NCBI GenBank assembly: GCA_013407085.1
Contig: JACCGJ010010800.1
Coordinates: 1 to 64,000, forward strand
From: Atriophallophorus winterbourni
Lineage: Eukaryota > Platyhelminthes > Trematoda > Plagiorchiida > Microphallidae
DNA length: 64,000 nt
Direction: 5' to 3'
A model generated the notes under the pieces. It ran no database searches, was not told the DNA's origin, and saw only the letters and a list, made by a program, of their open reading frames with translations. Positions 45,792 through 59,100 of the stretch are shown here, piece by piece. Within the stretch, counting starts at the first letter, position 1. Every line of letters begins with the position of its first letter. A program made the position numbers and the translations under genes.

Positions 45792-45797
45792 ATTAAA
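45792..45797 (+). terminator. Candidate poly(A) signal for RAB3GAP2
   Basis: ATTAAA about 255 nt after the stop codon; the first AATAAA-like hexamer that I noticed on this strand. Weak evidence. Confidence 0.3.
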
Positions 45798-46004
45798 TGC
45801 CATTCTGCACCTGCGAAATTATTTTGTGCGTCGTTGTAACAGTTACCAGACTCTGGCTTGCCTTGACCGTTGAACTAACTGCAGTTGGACGACCCGTCTC
45901 CGACATTGGGGTCGAGATAAAAATTCGCAGTGGCATCATACTCTTGATGATACTGCTCAAAATCTTGTTCAGCGGCGGTCTTCTTTTAGACATTGTGGAG
46001 TGTT

Positions 46005-46235
46005 TGATTAATCTTGTCTGTTGTCAAGTAAAGTGGCCAGGAAATGATGCATGGCAATGAAAGCCGCAAGAAACCTGTCGCGTTCTGACGTCGGTTTACT
46101 CGTTCACAACTTGCTTGAATGCAGGTTTGATTCGATGTTTAGGTACCCCGTCCAGTGTCTGCGCGTAATCTTCAACAAGTTTATTTTTAACGTGTGGTGG
46201 TTGCATGGCAGTTAAGCACCCAGTACTTGCTACTA
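46005..46235 (-). repeat. SINE-like family C, reverse-orientation copy
   Basis: Contains the complements of the family blocks: TTGTCAAGTAAAGTGGCCAG, GAAAGCCGCAAGAAACC, TTGCTTGAATGCAG, and ATGGCAGTTAAGCACCCAGT. Confidence 0.7.
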
Positions 46236-46859
46236 GCCAAATATACTTTCTGTATTATGCAGCTTAAAATTGAACTAATTTTAAATTTCACGCTCTGGAG
46301 AACACCGTGGGGACTGTTTATCACGGTGCCCAGGGGGTTTTGTTGTTTAGAAGTGTGGGTGAAATGAAAAAGATTTGAAACTGGGACTTTTTCCAGCACA
46401 CAATGGAAGACTTTAAATACACTGCTATTTGGGAATCGTACAAGTGTTCAGATAACGATTAACAAAAGGCTTTGATTACTTTATAAAGTACTCACATCAC
46501 TTTCATTATAAGCGCCTTTGGCATCGATGACACATTCACAGTTCTCTTTATGTGCACAATTTTACCGAACACCAATATTGATGTTTCTGATGATAACAAA
46601 AGCCTGTCGCTGAAATTCTTGATTGGCTATGTTTGTGTATTGTTAACAATGAGACGCTGCCAAAATTGTGTTGCTGGAATAGTATTTGAGCTATTTGCAC
46701 TTATGCGGGGACTATGACGAATGTTAAACAATGGTCAAGTCCATGTGAGGCGAATGGCATAGGCAACAGAAAGTGCCATTGCACCCTAAATTTACTTTCG
46801 TTGTTCTGTACTCCAAATGGTCTCGTGTTTTCCTTTTGGCATTGTTCTCATCCGGAAGC

Positions 46860-46970
46860 GAAAAAGCTTTACTTCGAACTGAGCCACCTGACAGTATCTC
46901 AGTCACGTGCAGATTATGACTGTGGCATTTTGCCTGGATCAGGCTTGCGACTTCACACACACATACAGTC
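46860..46970 (+). repeat. SINE family A, 5'-truncated copy
   Basis: CACCTGACAGTATCTCAGTC, GGATCAGGCTTGCGACTT, CACACACACATAC tail. Confidence 0.75.
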
Positions 46971-47015
46971 ATGTGCGTATGTACCTATCGCATTGTGGCC
47001 ACTCATGAGACTCGT

Positions 47016-47021
47016 TTTATT
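47016..47021 (-). terminator. Candidate poly(A) signal for GAPVD1
   Basis: AATAAA on the reverse strand, 211 nt downstream of the TGA stop at 47234-47232. Confidence 0.4.
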
Positions 47022-47231
47022 AACGCTGATCAACAGTATTGGGTCAATAGGTCCGTCATAAATGATCTGATATCCCTCTGATATTAAAGACATGTGAAGG
47101 CATCAAGCTTGTATTTTGATTAAACAGATAGAAGATACAAATAAACTTCCTGCACACTTAAGTCATTATTTACAGCAAGTAACAAAATCAGCAATCACAG
47201 GCAACACCGCGCGGGGGACCCTGGGCGGAAT

Positions 47232-50183
47232 TCACGTTGATTGTGTATCTTCCGTGTTTGGTAGTGGTGATATGAGACGCCTCACTTCGGAAACAGCTGC
47301 GCGGAACTGACACCATAGGTACTGCTCCTCACCGTTCAAATCACCGTGAAATATCTCAAAGAAGGTCGAATTGGTGAGTAATCTTGGCGGATTCGCCTGA
47401 AAGAAACGTGCGTGTGTGTGTAGATAACGTTATGATTGAAAACAAATTGGTTGTTGAGTGGAAGGTTGATGTACATAACTCTAGATTAGTGGTTCCCAAC
47501 CTTTGTAATGCCCCGCGCACCTAAAATAGTTCAATATCGCCTTGCAACCCTTATAGAAAAACAAAGGAGAAATGCTCACTGCATGGAAACAGAACACGCT
47601 GAAAAATTGACAAAGAATCAGTAGAGAATGATAACATAAAAAATCGAAAAGCGTCTCGTACCCGTTGGGGATGCAAGCACCCCTCGTTGGGAAACCCTGC
47701 TCTAGATCCATACCAACGAAATTATTAGAGCATTGTCGCAAGTTTTTGAGGCTTAGATTGACAGCTCAAACTCTTTGTCTACAAAAATTGAAATTTTGGA
47801 AGGGGTCTATGCACTCAATCATCGTGCTAAATTGATTGGCCAACGATAGTGAGCTGCATGCGGAGACACGCTGGAATCTCACTACTATTTCTATTACCCC
47901 TCCCTCATATCTATCTAGGCCTGGTCAACCTGACAGTATGTTAGCCCACGTGCAGTCTCTGACTGCGGCACTTTGTCTGGATCAGGCTTGTGCTTTCATA
48001 CCATACCTACTCCTATAACATTCCGTAGCTTTTTCTAAGCACCAAGTAGATGCCACCAACGTAACCTTATCCCGGATGACGGTGATAATGCTCACTCCTC
48101 AATTTCAAATTTGTTAATGCTTAAGAGAAATCGGTTTACTTACTTGAATCAGAGCAAATATGAGCACAGGTAAGATATCGTCTGCGCTGAGAGCAAGATC
48201 CAGCGAAACAATGGACAGCGTGGCTGCAATGCGCTCGTGCACCCGTCGAAGACAGGCGATCATGTCAGAGGGTACCTGAAAAACGAAGACAAGCAGATTA
48301 TTGGATGATTTGACAAAAAAACATGGAGTGTATGTTTAGCTTTTTGATGAGAAGATGATCCGAATCGTATTTGCTTGGTCCGTTAAGTTGGATCTACCTT
48401 GCAAGCAGCGCCGCTATTGGACTGCTACGCTCACATACGAAAAACAAAATTAGCCTGTGGTTCCGAAGGAAGTAATGTTCACTGGCTAACTTTAACTAGT
48501 GAGGAACCCTTAATTCACTTAGTCATAATCAGATGCCCATCTACCAGGTGTGAGCTCATGCAATCCCATATTGCAGCGATTATTTTCTGTAAGAGATGAA
48601 TGTGATGTTAAGGACTCATCTTGAATTGTTTTGGATAAACTTGCGTTACAAAGCGAAATTGCGGGAAAAGGTTGCTGAAGTAGACTGCTGTGTTGATGTT
48701 ATCCCACTTGATCACGAGCGACAGTCGCAAGTGCGCCGTGGAACATGCTTGAACGAAAAACCATGGCGCTGAAAATACTGCTACCACGAGTGTCAGCTCA
48801 TCTCCGCTTGTCACCGATTGCCGTTCACCAGAGCACAGTACAGCTTAATCGATATCGGGTAATTCAGATCGCCACCAACAATAAAAGCGTAATAACTCAC
48901 ATGAGATGTATCCAACCGCCTCAACTCATCTTGAATAGATGGGAATGGGTAGAGGGTTTGATGGACCGGTGAAATTCGAAGACTGGACATGGACACTGAG
49001 TTCTTGTAAAGTGATATCTCTCGGTAGAGTAACCTAGAATATCAAAAGTAGTAGAAGTAGTAGTATTCTCGTCTGAGAACTACAACGAAAAATTAAGCAT
49101 AAACAAATGCAGACCATTGTACCAGATTAAATAAAACTCACATAAAATACGGAACAAACCAATAAAATGTGACCACTTTTATTAAACTTCAGCTGGGTTA
49201 TCATTCACAGAAGTATAAAAAGCGCCCATGCAACCAGGCAAAAATGAAACTAGATGCAATATCTGGTCATGGAAATACTCACTGGCAACTTAGTAGTGGT
49301 GCTAACAACTTTTATTTAGGTTTGTAGTTTAGAGACTATTGCCAGGAGTGGCGGAGAGCACAGATGTGTAATCGTGCAGCATTACTGTGTTGCACTCGTG
49401 AGACCGCGTTAAATGGATTTGCCAACGATTACGAGGTGGATCTATGTGCAGCTTTTCCAATCTCAGGCACGGATGTGCAATCGTGCAGTATTTCTGTACT
49501 GTGCGGCTAACATCGTTCTAAATTGATTGGCCACCGTTAGTGAGTTGTATGCTGAAACACGCTGGAGCCTCCCTACCATTTCTATTTTCTTTCAATTTCT
49601 TTTGTAATATCTGTCTAGGCCTGGGCAACCTGACAGTATCCCAGCCCGCGTGCAGTCTCTGACTATGCGGCACTTGGCCTAGATCAGGCTTGTGCTTTCA
49701 CATCTCAGGCTTGTGGCCTTATCAGTGTAATCACTAGGCGCATTCTAATTTAATTCAACTAATAAATAGACGTGACCAATTCATAGTTATCGAAAGCGGC
49801 ATTACTTGTCACACTGCCTCTCCAACTTTGCGTCGTTCATCCAAACACCCGAACGGTATAGTGTTTCCAGCACGAGATGTTCTATGTGAGATCTTGGCGG
49901 TCGGATCCGTGCACAGATGGCGGAGAAATCTGGATCCTCTGCTGGTATCTGATACATCGCGTAGGGCGTTGGAAACGTTTCGTTCCATTTGCTGACCAGG
50001 GTATCCACGAACTGTCGAACAAGAATCGGAGCGGGGTCCGAGCATTCCGCAGTCTCATTTCGCAAGCGATTCTCGGCGAAGTTTCGCAGGAACTCGTTCA
50101 CCGATTCGGTTTGAGAGTCGACGAGCGAGGCGATGGTGTTGAAAACCACATCTTCGCATTGCAGTTGCAGCAGATTTTCCCAG
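47232..50183 (-). CDS. GAPVD1: GAPVD1 exons g-j: VPS9 exchange domain and stop
   Basis: Exon 50183-49806: QCEDVVFNTIASLVDSQTES, ILVRQFVDTLVSKW. Exon 49033-48901: TLYPFPSIQDELRRLDTSH (human APWPSAQSEIRTISAYK). Exon 48275-48144: VPSDMIACLRRVHERI and SADDILPVLIFALIQ, containing the Asp and Pro characteristic of VPS9 catalytic helices. Exon 47396-47232: ANPPRLLTNSTFFEIF, LNGEEQYLWCQFRAAV, stop TGA at 47234-47232. Human GAPVD1 reads KANPPCLLSTVQYISSFY and GEESYWWMQFTAAVEFI here, so the C-terminus is complete. Confidence 0.92.
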
Positions 50184-53100
50184 CTGGAGAATGTAGAATT
50201 GAACATGAACACGAAGAAAGGAAAGGGGCAAGCGCGAAACTTATATTCAGTATGCAATGAAGTGTTGTGCTCGCATCCCCGCACAACCGGTTTTGGACAG
50301 TTTGGCCATCATCAAGTGGTGACAGCATGATTAAGTTCACTCAGTCACGAAGAACAAAGGTACTCTTGAATGCTTATGGTCGCTATGTGAAAATACTGAA
50401 TAAAAAAGCGCTGAATACGCATAGTATTGACCAATAGAATGTGTTGCTCACATCCCCCGCATTTGCACGACAAAACCGGTTTTTGCTTGTTTGTCGTCAT
50501 CCGGTGGAGACAGTAAGATTACACTAGGTGTGTAGTGTGCACGAGAGCAGATTTCTTAACCAACATCCTGTAGAAGAAATCAACAGAGCAGACTTGCGGG
50601 CATTCACCTACAGGCGAACTGTATGAATAAGTCACGCAAAACACTAACCAACATCAAAAAGTAAATGCTATTCATGGTGGATCACCTTTTTAGGAACATT
50701 AAGCGGAACGAACAAAGGTTACGACGGAGGAGCGATTTGGAACAAACACAAGAGGAGAACATGTACGTCATGCAATTGTGTCGTACGTCTGTACGGTACC
50801 AACACTGAGCTGAATGCGGAAACACGCTGGAGTCTCACTGTCATAAATGTCTAGACCTGGGCAACCGTACAGTATCTGAGACACCGCGCAGTTTCTGAAT
50901 GTGTGGTACTTTGCCTGGATCAGCCTTGTGATGTTATACATCTACAGGAAGAAATTTGAAACGATAACAAGGGGAAAATGCCGAGTAAACACGTTCGCTA
51001 GCATTCAATTATTTTCTTCTACTTATGCTCCTTTTATCAAATGTTGAGCTTGAAATGTTGCGCGAAGGTTAAAAGATTTCGACGATATTGTTTCAAAGAT
51101 AATCATTCGTAAGAATTTCTATCGCACAATGTCGCGAAGTTTAAGGGTACACATAAACTTCGTAAACAAATTTTTGCACAGCTCAAATATTTTTCCACTG
51201 ATTGAACAATAGGAAGTTTGTTTGTAGACGGTTGATTTTTAATAGATAAGCGAAAGGAAAATTTATTTTAAACGCAGACGATTTCCATCAGGTAATGTTT
51301 GATTGTATTCAACAGTACTTACTCGACAGTGTCTTTAACCTTTAAATTTCCAGCCCTACTGGGGTTTCAAGCTCAAAATTGGAGTCAAAACAATAGGAGA
51401 CTTAAGGCCGGTTTTTTCGTGAAAAAATAAAATTCTCCGGTGTTGTTAAATAGTAGATAGTTATAATGGTAGAAAGTTTACATAATGGCAAGCGTTACAA
51501 GTTCCCAATGATTTATTTCCTCAATCGATTGCAAGTTGAGAAATCATGAAACGGTAATATCGTACGAAGATCCGAACCAAATAGTACACTTGCATAATCC
51601 CGAGTCCTAGGTATACGAGATTAATTTACCGTTGTAAGCATTGTCACCATCTGCTGATCAAAAGATGCACATAAACGAAGAGAAAAAATTTGAGAACGCC
51701 TGTTTCGCGGATATGCAAACGAACCGTTTGGTAAGAAATCTGAAGCCTCTCAATGAGTGTAGCAATCGGGTTTTCACGGTAGATAAATAGGCAAAATAGG
51801 TCCTTCGCCTCTTTCGTTCTTGAAGCAATCCTTCCATGAGGCGGAGAGCGACAGAGGGATGCTTGCGTTCGATTGACGTGCCGTCGCCATTGGTTTGAGC
51901 ATCTGTGGGTAAGCTCTCGTTGGGTGTAACCTCGTCGAGAAATTCCATCAATGAATCAAGTAATCGCCGGATTTCTCTGAGTTTTGTTGTGAGACGAATG
52001 TCCTGTGAGGAGTGAAAAGGCTCCATTCGTGAGTGTCCTAAAACGTTTGCTCACACTTCGTTCAAACTAGATCACTATGATTAGACGGACTGGTTAACTA
52101 GTCTTCAGTATGTTAAATATGAGTTAAATATGAAAGTATCTTAATTTTTTCTGGAACATTTTGCAGTATATAGGTGTGTTCGATTTCACGTTTTGGTGAG
52201 AGAGAAATCGTGGCAGAATAAAGTATTTATCACTTATAGCATCGAATATGTGATTAATAGCAAGCATATTCGTTTAAGTACTAAGCAAGCACGACGGAAA
52301 TGCCCACCCATGAATGTGTGTGTATGAAAGCACAAGCCTGATCCAGGCAAAGTGCCGCACAGCCAGACGGCACATGGGCTAAGATATTGTCAGGTTGCCC
52401 AGGTCGCGACAGGTATAAGAAAGAGGGAAAGGGGAAATGGCAGTGAGTCTCCAGCATGTTTCCACATGCAGCTGACCACCGGTGACAGATCGGTGTAGCA
52501 CGATGTTGGTTGTACAGCACAGAAGTACTGTACGATTGCACATCTGTGCGCATGCATATATTGCACGGAGACTCGGAAACGAGTAGGAGAAGGTCTGGGT
52601 GCAGGGACTCCAATGGAAACACTAAAAGGGTGGGTAAACCAGTACGACTCCGGTATCAACACGGATGTGCAATCGTGCAGCACTTTCGTGCTGTGAGGCT
52701 AACACCATGCTAAATTGATTGGCCATCGGTAATGAGCTGCATGGTGAAAAACACGCGGAAGCCTCACTACAATTTATATTTTCGTTCTCATATCTCTTTC
52801 GGCCTAAGCCACTTGACAGTATCTCACCCCCCGTACAGTCTCTGACTGTGCTGCACTTCTCTTGAATCAGGATTGTGCTCTCATACCATGTAATATCATA
52901 CGATAACCAAAAGTTTCTTGTGGCTTTTCCGACCTGAAACCGGTGAAAACTAAACAAACACTACGAAATTTTCGTAGCAAGAGTGCCCTCTAATATGATT
53001 TTTAAACACATTTCTTAGAGCATCGTGATATTTGATCATTAGGAAAACGATCGCCCAAATGTTATGTATGTATGTATGTATGCATGTATGTATGTATGTA

Positions 53101-56100
53101 TGTATGTTTGTATGTGTATGTATGTATGTATGTATGTATGTATGTATGTATGTATGTATGTATGTATGTATGTATGTATGTATGTATGTATGAAGGATAT
53201 CGCAAGCCTGAATACAAGCAAAGTGCCGCACAGCTATAGACTTTACGTCGGCTGACTTGTTACCAGGTTAGCCATGGCTAGTCATGGTTACCCATGCTTA
53301 AACAAATGTTATCGAAAGACAACCGAGAATGCAAACAATAAAATTCAACATGGCCTTCAGGGAAAACGTTTTTCAAACTTATCAAATACCTGGAAATTAT
53401 AGTATTCTATGAGAAGGGCATCCAAGATTGCGAGTAAACATCGATCCTCAGGACAAGAAAGATTGCCGCAATCTGACTGTGGATTTGTCAAGGAGAAACT
53501 AAGATCATCAACGATTTCTCCGATTACATATCCCACAGTGGGATGCGAGAAGATCTCGTACAGACCACGCTTCACATGTTCCAGAGTCAAGGGAGTGGAG
53601 GACTGATGGCTAGCGACCGTCGGTTTCTCTTCTGGTTCGTGTTGAATGACGAGACGACTGGACATGGCGGCATCGCTCTGTCGTCGATAGCGATTCATCA
53701 TTTGTTCCACGGATTCTGTAATGATTGAAAAGTTATCCAGGAATTAAAATCAATAAAACAGCACCAACAGATTTTTTTAGAAAGCACAGGCCTGATCCAG
53801 GCAAAGTGCCGCACAGTCACAAACTGTCCGATTGCCCAGGCCTAAACAGATTGGACAATGTCGAGGAACGTTACGATTTTAGTACCAACAGGTGCAACCT
53901 ATTCCATTGGAAAATGGATTACATAGAGACTGAGAGGTATGTATACAACAAATTACAAATACGCAGTCCGACGTTGCCGCAATCATAGACGGTCCGTTTG
54001 CGTGGGCTTCGATAGGTATAGAAGAGAAAAGAAGAAAACAGCTTTATACGTGTACATGGATTTCCACGGATGTGCAATGGTGCAACACTTTTTACTATGC
54101 TGTTAACACCGGGATAAATTTATTTGCGACCGGTAGTGACCTGAATGTGAATAGATGCTGGAGTCTCACTGTCATTGGTATTTTCCTTTCCAATTTTGTC
54201 TATGCCTGGGCAACCTGACAGTATCTTAGCCCGCGTGCAATCTCTGACTGTGCAGCACTTTGCCTGGATCAGGATTGTGATTTCATACATAAACAGCAGT
54301 TAAATTAAATTCATATAAAAAATAAGAAAAAAATGACGAAGAACTCTCTATGTTAGGCTTCCAATCGTGCCTTTTATTCTAAAACAGCCTTTGAATCGGC
54401 CGTGCTCAAAATTAATGTTTTCATGCGTTTTTATTTTTTCAGTCAACACGGAAGCTTTTGTTTTTTGAAACGTTTTAACATGTCGTGAACATGTAAACAA
54501 AGGTCGTTTGATGCCCCGCACGCTTTAAACGCTGCGCAATATTTTTATTTTTTGAAGGATGGGGAATTTGCTGCGCCGGTCAGAATAATTCGAAAGAAAA
54601 CTCATACATGCCTGCAGACGGAACCGAAACTGTTTTGATTTTGAATGTGACTGGCAATCTCAAATTTTCCCATCAAAATTTGACGTCCCCCTTATTCGTG
54701 TTGAAATTCTGTTTAAACTATTTTGATTAACTGAAAATTCGTTTTAACGAATAAAGTTCTCTTCTTCTTCTTCTTCTTATTAGTTTACCAAGTATCGAGC
54801 CATGTAAGGAACAATAAAATTTGCAAGTTCTTGAAAATGGAAAGAATGATCTACATGCAATAAATGTCGTGTGGAATATATGTGCACCATTGGAAGAACA
54901 GACGTTTGACGTATCCATCGAAGTGACGATCAACAATTATGTGTCGAATTAAATTCACGCATACACAGCTCAATCTTGTAATAACTTTAATAACTCTACT
55001 GATTAGCAGAGAATCCTTATCCAGAAGGCCGGGAAATTTTGTGTGGATGCATAGAATAAGTGTATGTATGTATGAAAGCACAAGCCTGATCCAGGCAAAG
55101 TGCCGCACAGTCAAAGACTGCACGTGGGGTAAGTATTTTCAGGTTCCCCAGACCTAGACAGATATGAGGGGAAAATAGAAATAGAAATGGTAGTGAGACT
55201 ACAGCGTATTTCAGCATGCAGCTCACTACCTCTGGCCATTCAATTTATCACGATGTTAGCCGCACAGCACATAAATGCTGCACTATTGCACATCCGTGCA
55301 TAGAATAAGTGTGGAACAATGCAAGAAAAAACGAAAAGTTCAACTGAATTAAGTGGGACGGAGAAAACGGAGGTGAAGATCATATATGGGTAATTACAGT
55401 GTTCGATAGAATCGAGCTCAGGCTTCAGAATCAACCCCAATCTTGTTCGAAGTCCTTACCGAGTTCGACACGCGCGTCAGAAACGAATTAAGAATAAGTT
55501 CGTATGTGTGATGTTTGTCCTAATTTTTTTTATCTAATATATTATATTTGCTACCGGTAGTGAACTGCATGCCAATACACGCTGAATTCTCACTGCCATT
55601 GCTATTTTCGGAAATACTGCACAATTCCACATCCGATTAGCGAGACCACATACAGCAGACGGGTAGGGTAAGGTCCAGCACAAGCGTGGCCCTGAATTGT
55701 AATGAGTGACTTCATCTTCATCATGACAGACAGCATTACACCGGTAGCACCTACCGAATGCTTAACTGACACAACCATGAAAAAGTAAAATCCTAAAATA
55801 TGGGTTAGGTTGGGACTTAAATTGCTACGGATTCTATAGAAGAGTAAGCACAAACAAACTGGGAAGAGGTGCCTACACCTCGAATGGAACATGCATTCAA
55901 ACAAGTTTCGTGAACGAGTAGAGCAACATCAGCACGGCAGCTTCCTTGCGGCTTTCACTGCCATGCATCATAACAAGCTTTTCTCGTCACTCCGCTTGAC
56001 AACATACAAGGTTAAGCAAACACTCCAAGAAGATGCTTAGTGCAAGACCGACAAACGAGTGACTTGATACTGCGGTAATTCACCGCGTGAAGCAAGCATC

Positions 56101-59100
56101 GAAAAAAAAGAATCAACACGTCTCGTAAAATCGTGGACGCCCTCGCATGAAACCTGGGGTACATCATCATAATTATATGAGGGGAAATTCCAAAAAAGGA
56201 AATTTCACTGCAACTAATCAAATAGAAAATTGTTTTCAAACACACCTCTCCCTTCGATGGTATCGACACGTTGTTCCTGAGATTGAGCCGTAATGGAATT
56301 TGGTCCCATGTCGACATTGAGACTTTGCGAAGAGTTGGTTGAAGTGAACGATGCAGAGCGACACATATGACCAGAAAGGTCCTTGTGCGACATCGGCCTA
56401 TTGGAAGTTCTGGCTGACGTATCACGGAACTGGAAATAAGAGGGTTGATCAACCGTTTAGATAGAATAACGTAAGTCAACATTGCATTGCAATTGTACGT
56501 TCTAAATGATTGTATGCGGATTTCGTTGTAGCGGTAATTGTCGCGTGCAAAAACACAGCGACGCATTCATCATTTTCGAGTCCAACTAACGAGAAAACCT
56601 GATAGAATAATCGGAAAACAATCATGAAATTTTCCAGAATCTGATTAAATGAACGCAGAACATATGTAGACTTTAACAAAAGATTCACATAATTTGGTTT
56701 ACAATTCAAGTTCGGCATTATTGAAATTATGGTATGAAAGCACAAGCCTGATCCAGGCAAAGTGCCCCACAGTCAGAGACTGCACGTGGGCTAAGATACT
56801 GTCAGGTTGCCCAGGCCTAGACAGATATGAGGAAGAAAAAGAACAGGAAATGGTAGTGAGACTCCAGCCTGTTTCAGTATGCAGCTCACTAACTCTGGCC
56901 AGCCAATTTAGCACGGTGTTCGTCGCATAGCACAAAGTACTACAAGTATTGCAATTAAGGGCAGAAACGAACGAGACAAGACAGTAAACGGTACAAAAAA
57001 AGGATCTCACATGCAAAATATTTGTTTTAGTGAAAACCTGAGCATCGAGATCAGTGAAGTTAATTGCAAACAGTTTGCCACAATTCCGGGGCGATGCATC
57101 TTATATCGTTCTCAACATGATCCAAGCAAAAGTTGCCTGAATTCTAAGCTGGCGAAAACACGGAATTTCGACAATTCGAAAATGTAGATGAAGCGTTTTT
57201 GTGAACGGAATTCGTTCAACAGTTAGATTTATTGACATCGATTTGACCTTGTTTATCTTCCAATATAAAGTCACGTGTTTCAAGCTAGTAGAGCGCAATA
57301 AATAACACGTTGGGTTTAAAGTGCGACCTATTGGCACATGCTGAACTTTCCGAAATTGCGACTATGTATACATATGTGATACACGGCCATCAAAATTATA
57401 TATTTTTACAAGCATACTTCTCTTGAAAAGACACGAATTGAATACTATAGATCGTTGACGCTGTTAGTAGAGAAATTCAAATAAAATAGCTATATGAAGA
57501 ATTAGATTTATTTATTTGAAGCGCATGCGGATCCTTATCTTACTACCCCTACCAGATAAGTGCAAACTGTACGAAATCGGTCGTGGGGTGTGTGTGAGGG
57601 AAATGCATGCAAATGAATATTTTAGATTTATTTATATTTATTTTCGCCTCGCTGTCCGCCCGGGCACTGAAGATATACAAGTTTGAACCCATCGCACGAA
57701 CACGGCAAGCCTAGCACAACAGCAATCGTGCGGAGCGTGATAAACAACTACGCTGAACCCAATGGCAATTGAGAATTACGTACTTTTCCGGTTGACCCAT
57801 TCGGACTCCAGGGAAAGCGTGACCTTGAAACGGTGTGTTTTGTCGCCACTTTGGCGGACGATTTGCGACGTGCAGATATCTTGTCTATGAGAAGAGTATT
57901 AGATAAATTGATTTTATATCCAAAAGAGAAATATAGTGGTTATAAGAATATTATTGTTCTAAAAAAGCGGTCATTCGATCAGTTGGAAAAACAGGGTGGT
58001 AATAGATTTCGGCTCGCAAAATCGGGGTTAATACAAATCTGTTCGAAATTTTAATAAGGCAATGCTCAATACGAAATATGGTACCGCAAACTTTATAAGG
58101 CCAAAAAATATGTATGGGATCCGCAGGAAAACAGGTTCAGACCATAGAAATATTAACAACGGAGTGCAGGTCATCGCGTAACGACTCCTGTTCTTTCCTA
58201 ACGGAGACAGATTTTTGGCTAATGTGCACAAACATTTTAACGCACAACGAAGGAAAGCCTTCTATCCGTGACACTGCATGTACTGGATTGTCGGTTCAAG
58301 AAACAGTATCCTTGAACCACCGGAAGTTATTCCGTGAAAATCGTAGTCTGGTGTATATTGCTAGCTCGCAATCATCTACTTGGCAGCCAAAGTTTAAACC
58401 ACTAGTTTCTAACTGTAGAAGAGGGTGTGTGTGTGTGTGAGAGAACATTGCCATTTTAACAAAAATCATACTAACACCAGACAAACGGGGTTTGGTTTGC
58501 ATGCTGTGACATAGGTTGCTACTTCCAAATCGGATTGCATGGTCGACCAAACCGCGCCATTAAGTACACAAGGTGACACTAAATTTAAAGCAATTTGAGC
58601 CTCCTACGGACCCATTTGACATTACACGTTTATACGGCCTCCGCAAATGCGGAAGCAGATAAAACACTCGCGCAGAGGAGTTTCCGGAGTACTGTTTGAG
58701 ATCTCATACGACAAAAAGTCCAGAATAATAACTTGAGGGCGCGTACTAAGCCGCAATGTAACAAAAGATTTAAGCAGTCCAGCGTTTTAAAACACAAAGG
58801 ATGTCTATAAATCAGTATCAAGTGTTGAAATAAAGTTACAGAATTTCAGAATAAATCATCACTATCGTCAAAGGCGGCAAGAGAATGGAATAAAAGCAGC
58901 TGAACATTACATTATATGGAAAACAAATACCAGCGAACTAACCCTTGAGCTTGGAACAGCCCTCCTTGAAAGCATGAACACCGTTAATGATGACATTCGA
59001 TGAGGAACTGGCCACGGGTGCGTCACCGCTGTGCCCCAAAGGAGTGATCGAGGGAGAGCACGGCTGAGTACCAGCATCCTCCATGAGTGTAACGCGCAAC

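Larger units (their letters stand above)
45538..47231. other. Convergent intergenic region
   Basis: Holds both 3' UTRs, a reverse-orientation SINE C copy (about 46005-46235) and a 5'-truncated SINE A (46860-46970). No additional gene seen. It is the only space between the two convergent genes, so their 3' ends may overlap on transcription. Confidence 0.6.

Noticed and set aside
47116..47310. + strand open frame preceded by an acceptor-like TTTACAG
   Set aside because: It is antisense to the final GAPVD1 exon, whose reverse-strand reading matches the VPS9 C-terminus.
53039..53255. Open frames rich in Tyr-Ile-His-Thr or Met-Tyr-Val-Cys
   Set aside because: Produced by the TATG microsatellite.
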